From Thermoplasmata archaeon (GTDB taxonomy: Archaea; Thermoplasmatota; Thermoplasmata; Thermoplasmatales; ARK-15): a DNA stretch of 36,731 nt. The stretch is taken from positions 1-36,731 of the forward strand of contig JAGDXR010000004.1 of NCBI GenBank assembly GCA_023261745.1, given 5' to 3'. Position 1 is the first letter of the stretch, and each line of letters starts with the position of its first letter. Below the pieces are notes generated by a model, which did no database searches, was not told the DNA's origin, and worked only from the letters and a program-made list of their open reading frames with translations. This document shows positions 33,932 through 36,731 of this stretch, piece by piece. The translations under genes and the position numbers were made by a program.

Positions 33932-35473
33932 ATGAAAAATAAACTACTATATTTATTAATTTTATTTTCCATATTTATTTCTATATCTTCAATATCTTTT
34001 TCGGAGACATTATCAACAAGTTATTTACAAAATAATGCAAATGCCGCCGAACCAATGACAATACTAGGAATTTATGTGCATGGATTTTTTCTTACATTTG
34101 CGGTTGGTTTGCCATACCTCGTTTTGACCTACGAATTTCTGGGGATTAGAAAAAATGATAAAACATATCTGAATGCGGCGAAAAGGCTTAGCCTTGTTTG
34201 GGGTGTATCCTTTGGTATAGGGGCTGCAACAGGAACTTTGGTCGAGTTTGGACTGGTTCAAGTATGGTCAGGTACACTTTTGGCTATAGCCACATTTTTC
34301 TTTGCCCCATTAACTTTAGAACTTTATGCCTTTATGCTAGAGATTGTTTTTGTAGTTGTATACATATTTACATGGGATATTAATAAACCATCTTATAGGC
34401 ATTTGATTTTGGGAATAATATTAGCATTTGGTTCAAACTTATCGGCTTACATGATTTTGGCAGTAAATGCATTTATGAACGTTCCTTGGGGAACAGGAAA
34501 TTTAGTTAGCCAAATTTTACCTTGGTCTCCAAGTTATGGACCTAATTACGTAAACACAAATGCATTGGTATCATTATATGAATATTTAAATAAATACCAT
34601 ACATTGTCCTTGGCATCTTCAGGTTTATTTTTATCAACTGGAACTATATTGTATAATCAATGGGTTGTTTTTTATAACCCAGATCTTTATGCCACATTTT
34701 TCCACACGGTTTTAGCAACAATAGTAATATCATCATTTGAGGCAAGCGCTTTCTTAGGTTTAGATATGATTAGAAATAAGGATTTCTCAGGATATAGGAA
34801 AAAGTTGCTAAAGGTATCCTTTGGAGTTGGTGCAATAGCCTCAATATTAATTCCAATATCAGGAGATTATATGGGAAGAATAGTTTATCAATTTCAATAC
34901 TTAAAATTCTTGGCGTTCGAGGGTTTTGGCCCAAATGGTGGTAAAGATCCAATAATGGGAATATTGCTATATGGAAATCCAAATTATTATTTTAAAGGAT
35001 ATAATTATCTTTTGAGCTTAGCTCAGAATTCCATAGATCCAACCAATGCAATAAATTCTATTTTATACATTGAAAATCAATTCCAGCCATGGGCATTTTA
35101 CGTTTATTGGACTATGGTAATATCCGGAATTATATTATTTATTTTTGCCATAGCATATTTTGGATTTTATATAAAATGGATAGAAAATATAATCAAAATA
35201 ATTTTTAGGATGGACATTACTAAATTTATATCTTATGCTTCTTTAATAGCCCCAATATTAGGCATAATAGCAGCATCATCCGGTTGGGCAGTTAGAGAAG
35301 CGGGTAGACATCCTTGGGTTATTTATGGTTTAATTCAATATTGGCAAGTAATAACTCCCGATCCTATAACACCATTGTTATCAATTTTGATAATTATGGT
35401 TGAACTAATAATATTGATATTGGGTTCTTGGGCAATAATATATGTTATTAGGAGACGTGATAAAAATGACTGA
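33932..35473 (+). CDS. cydA: Cytochrome bd-type oxygen reductase subunit I (CydA)
   Basis: CydA carries the hemes and oxidises quinol at the membrane, reducing oxygen. It is 513 aa. A hydrophobic N-terminal helix (1-25) precedes a CydA core. The first core helix has the heme His in IYVHGFF. Later blocks match the family: ELYAFMLEIVF with two Glu, FFHTVLA with the low-spin heme His, and the quinol loop with QYLKFLAFEG (conserved Lys and Glu). Near the end AVREAGRHPWVIYG matches the conserved GRQPW region. It pairs with the next gene, which is the likely second subunit. The set suits oxygen respiration in an acidic habitat. Confidence 0.9.
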   Translation: MKNKLLYLLILFSIFISISSISFSETLSTSYLQNNANAAEPMTILGIYVHGFFLTFAVGLPYLVLTYEFLGIRKNDKTYLNAAKRLSLVWGVSFGIGAATGTLVEFGLVQVWSGTLLAIATFFFAPLTLELYAFMLEIVFVVVYIFTWDINKPSYRHLILGIILAFGSNLSAYMILAVNAFMNVPWGTGNLVSQILPWSPSYGPNYVNTNALVSLYEYLNKYHTLSLASSGLFLSTGTILYNQWVVFYNPDLYATFFHTVLATIVISSFEASAFLGLDMIRNKDFSGYRKKLLKVSFGVGAIASILIPISGDYMGRIVYQFQYLKFLAFEGFGPNGGKDPIMGILLYGNPNYYFKGYNYLLSLAQNSIDPTNAINSILYIENQFQPWAFYVYWTMVISGIILFIFAIAYFGFYIKWIENIIKIIFRMDITKFISYASLIAPILGIIAASSGWAVREAGRHPWVIYGLIQYWQVITPDPITPLLSILIIMVELIILILGSWAIIYVIRRRDKND

Positions 35474-36608
35474 TGTATTTGATGCATTTGTATTATTGGG
35501 TTATGCTGTAATTACACATCTTTTATTGGTCAATTTCATACTTGGATTATCAATAATAATTCCTTTAATGGAATATTATTATTATAAAAAGAATGACCAA
35601 GATGGTAAAAAGATTTTAAAAAACATGTTTAAATTCATGATATTGTCAGATTTATTTGCAGGAGTTTGGGCCACATGGATTACCGTCTTTCTTGGAGGAT
35701 TCTGGCCATCAGTAACATACATTGCAACAACAGATTTGTTTGCATCATTGGTCATAGCATTAATTGGAATTCTTATAGCATTGCCAAGCATAGGAATATA
35801 TTGGTTTACATGGGATAAAATTTCTGAGAAATTACATGTTTTAATAGGTCTATTTATGGCCATTGGAGCAATCATGGTGGCATCAGGTTTTAATATGATC
35901 TTTGCATTTATAGACGATCCTGTTGGCCTTGGATCTCCAAATTACGTTTACAAACAAAATTCCTATTTTTCAATATATTCAAATCCGTTATATCCAGATT
36001 TTACATTACACAGAATATTTGGTGCACTAACTTTAGTATCATTAACATTTGCAGGAGCATACATTTATTCCTATTTAAAAAATAGGAATGAATTAAGTAA
36101 AAAGTCTGCAATAGTATTCATTAAAATAGCGATGATATCACTGCCTATAGAGGTATTATTAGGATTTATTTATTCGCTAGAATTAATATCAAATACTCAA
36201 TACATTGCTAATCAAATATTCTGGCCTTTATTAAACACATCACATTATAATGCGTTATCAATTTTATTCATTATTTTCATAATTTTCATCTTTTTCATGT
36301 GGTATCTTTTGTATTATCTCTATTTTTCAATAGATAAAGAAAAAATCAATAAAATTATACCATTAACATTATCTTCATTGGCTATCATTACCTTCATTTT
36401 AGGTGAATTCTTAAATGATTATTCAAGATATCCTTACTTTGTTATAACTGGAAATACTGGTATTAATGCATCTCAATTCATAAATAACTTAACATATTTA
36501 ACCAATATATGGTACATAATGTCTTATACAATATCTTTGATATTATTAATAATATATATCTGGCTTATAAACAGAGTAATTATCAAAAATAAAGGCATTG
36601 ATGCATAA
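35466..36608 (+). CDS. Second oxidase subunit, CydA'-like
   Basis: This is an integral membrane protein of 380 aa with about nine helices. It is not a typical CydB. Its helix pattern looks like CydA: a His in helix 1 (AVITHLLLVNF), then LSIIIPLMEYY, and a short TTDLFASLVIALIGI stretch. The Q-loop and the GRQPW-like region of CydA are missing. That fits the CydA' subunit described with CydA in archaea, where CydAA' replaces CydAB. Whether it binds heme cannot be read safely. The frame opens at 35442. The ATG at 35466 is preferred because GTGAT at 35457-35461 is 4 nt upstream. It overlaps the cydA end by 8 nt. Confidence 0.72.
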   Translation: MTDVFDAFVLLGYAVITHLLLVNFILGLSIIIPLMEYYYYKKNDQDGKKILKNMFKFMILSDLFAGVWATWITVFLGGFWPSVTYIATTDLFASLVIALIGILIALPSIGIYWFTWDKISEKLHVLIGLFMAIGAIMVASGFNMIFAFIDDPVGLGSPNYVYKQNSYFSIYSNPLYPDFTLHRIFGALTLVSLTFAGAYIYSYLKNRNELSKKSAIVFIKIAMISLPIEVLLGFIYSLELISNTQYIANQIFWPLLNTSHYNALSILFIIFIIFIFFMWYLLYYLYFSIDKEKINKIIPLTLSSLAIITFILGEFLNDYSRYPYFVITGNTGINASQFINNLTYLTNIWYIMSYTISLILLIIYIWLINRVIIKNKGIDA

Positions 36609-36638
36609 TTTTTTTATTTATTTTTTATTTTATTTAAT
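36609..36638 (+). terminator. Oligo-T terminator after the oxidase operon
   Basis: A run of T-rich blocks (TTTTTTTATTTATTTTTTA and more) begins at the CydA'-like stop codon. Archaeal RNA polymerase ends transcription at oligo-T tracts without a required hairpin. A short A+T palindrome follows at about 36634-36650. Confidence 0.55.
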
Positions 36639-36673
36639 AAATAAATTAAACATTAAGATCAAAGTAAATTTTT

Positions 36674-36698
36674 AATATTGTATTTCAATATTGTATTT
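36674..36698. repeat. 12-bp tandem direct repeat before a tRNA
   Basis: AATATTGTATTT occurs at 36674-36685 and again at 36687-36698, one base apart, ending 2 nt before the tRNA 5' end. The first copy lies where the tRNA TATA box should be. It may be a duplicated promoter element or simple slippage. Confidence 0.5.
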
Positions 36699-36700
36699 GC

Positions 36701-36731
36701 GGGGTCGTAGCTTAGCCAGGTGGAGCGGCGG
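36701..36731 (+). tRNA. 5' part of a tRNA, cut by the window edge
   Basis: GGGGTCG would be the acceptor 5' strand, followed by T8, A9 and a D arm GCTT/GAGC (36710-36713 and 36722-36725) with a GG-containing loop. The anticodon lies outside the window, so the amino acid cannot be named. Confidence 0.75.

Noticed and set aside
1-36731. CRISPR arrays, insertion sequences, integrases or prophage genes
   Set aside because: No regularly spaced repeats, transposase or integrase motifs, or terminal inverted repeats with target duplications were seen on reading either strand.

Overview
The window is archaeal chromosome and most resembles the Thermoplasmatales (the Thermoplasma, Ferroplasma, Picrophilus and Cuniculiplasma group). 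Archaeal markers are an Orc1/Cdc6 initiator, a HerA ATPase, the wyosine enzyme Taw2, the archaeosine enzyme RaSEA, a DUF357 protein, an AbrB-PhoU phosphate regulator and archaeal-type TrpRS. TATA-like boxes lie about 26-28 nt before many start codons, which implies leaderless mRNAs for first genes. Downstream or operon-internal genes instead often carry a GGTGA-type ribosome binding site 5-6 nt before ATG. The lineage is inferred from gene content and base composition; no search was run.

Layout, left to right. Positions 1-172 hold a possible structured RNA and the grpE promoter. Positions 173-4518 hold a proteostasis block (grpE-dnaK-dnaJ, then an HtrA-like protease). The next two genes, 4522-6437, are the aconitase-X large subunit and an aconitase-X small subunit fused to a Nudix domain. 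A small ferredoxin and Taw2 diverge around 6660. An unknown 86-aa gene follows, then a leftward cluster (cation exchanger, HerA, DUF357). Next come cobalamin adenosyltransferase, a Kch-like potassium channel, and GTP-type PEP carboxykinase. The phosphate locus is at 14322-17132: a Pho84-like symporter diverges from an AbrB-PhoU regulator, which is followed by a small encapsulated-ferritin-like protein. A major facilitator, tRNA-Ser(GGA), a NifX-like protein and a methyltransferase follow.

Positions 20013-22366 are leftward: a 58-aa gene behind an inverted-repeat promoter, then mobA-like, an unknown 178-aa gene and mtnA as an overlapping operon. Rightward from 22483 come cysS, folC and hflX (overlapping), then orc1/cdc6. 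An M1 aminopeptidase with HEAT-like repeats and RaSEA read leftward and are translationally coupled.

After tRNA-Gln(TTG) at 31208-31280 the DNA changes character. trpS, an e-MtaB-type methylthiotransferase, a ThiS/MoaD-like sulfur carrier and a CydA plus CydA'-like oxidase pair are much richer in A+T and use TTA/ATA/AAT codons heavily. The window ends inside a second tRNA. No insertion sequence, CRISPR array or prophage was seen, and no gene-free stretch exceeds 300 nt. The points most worth a second look are the aconitase-X/Nudix fusion, the compositional switch at tRNA-Gln, the ferritin-like protein without an encapsulin, and the small gene behind an operator-like repeat.
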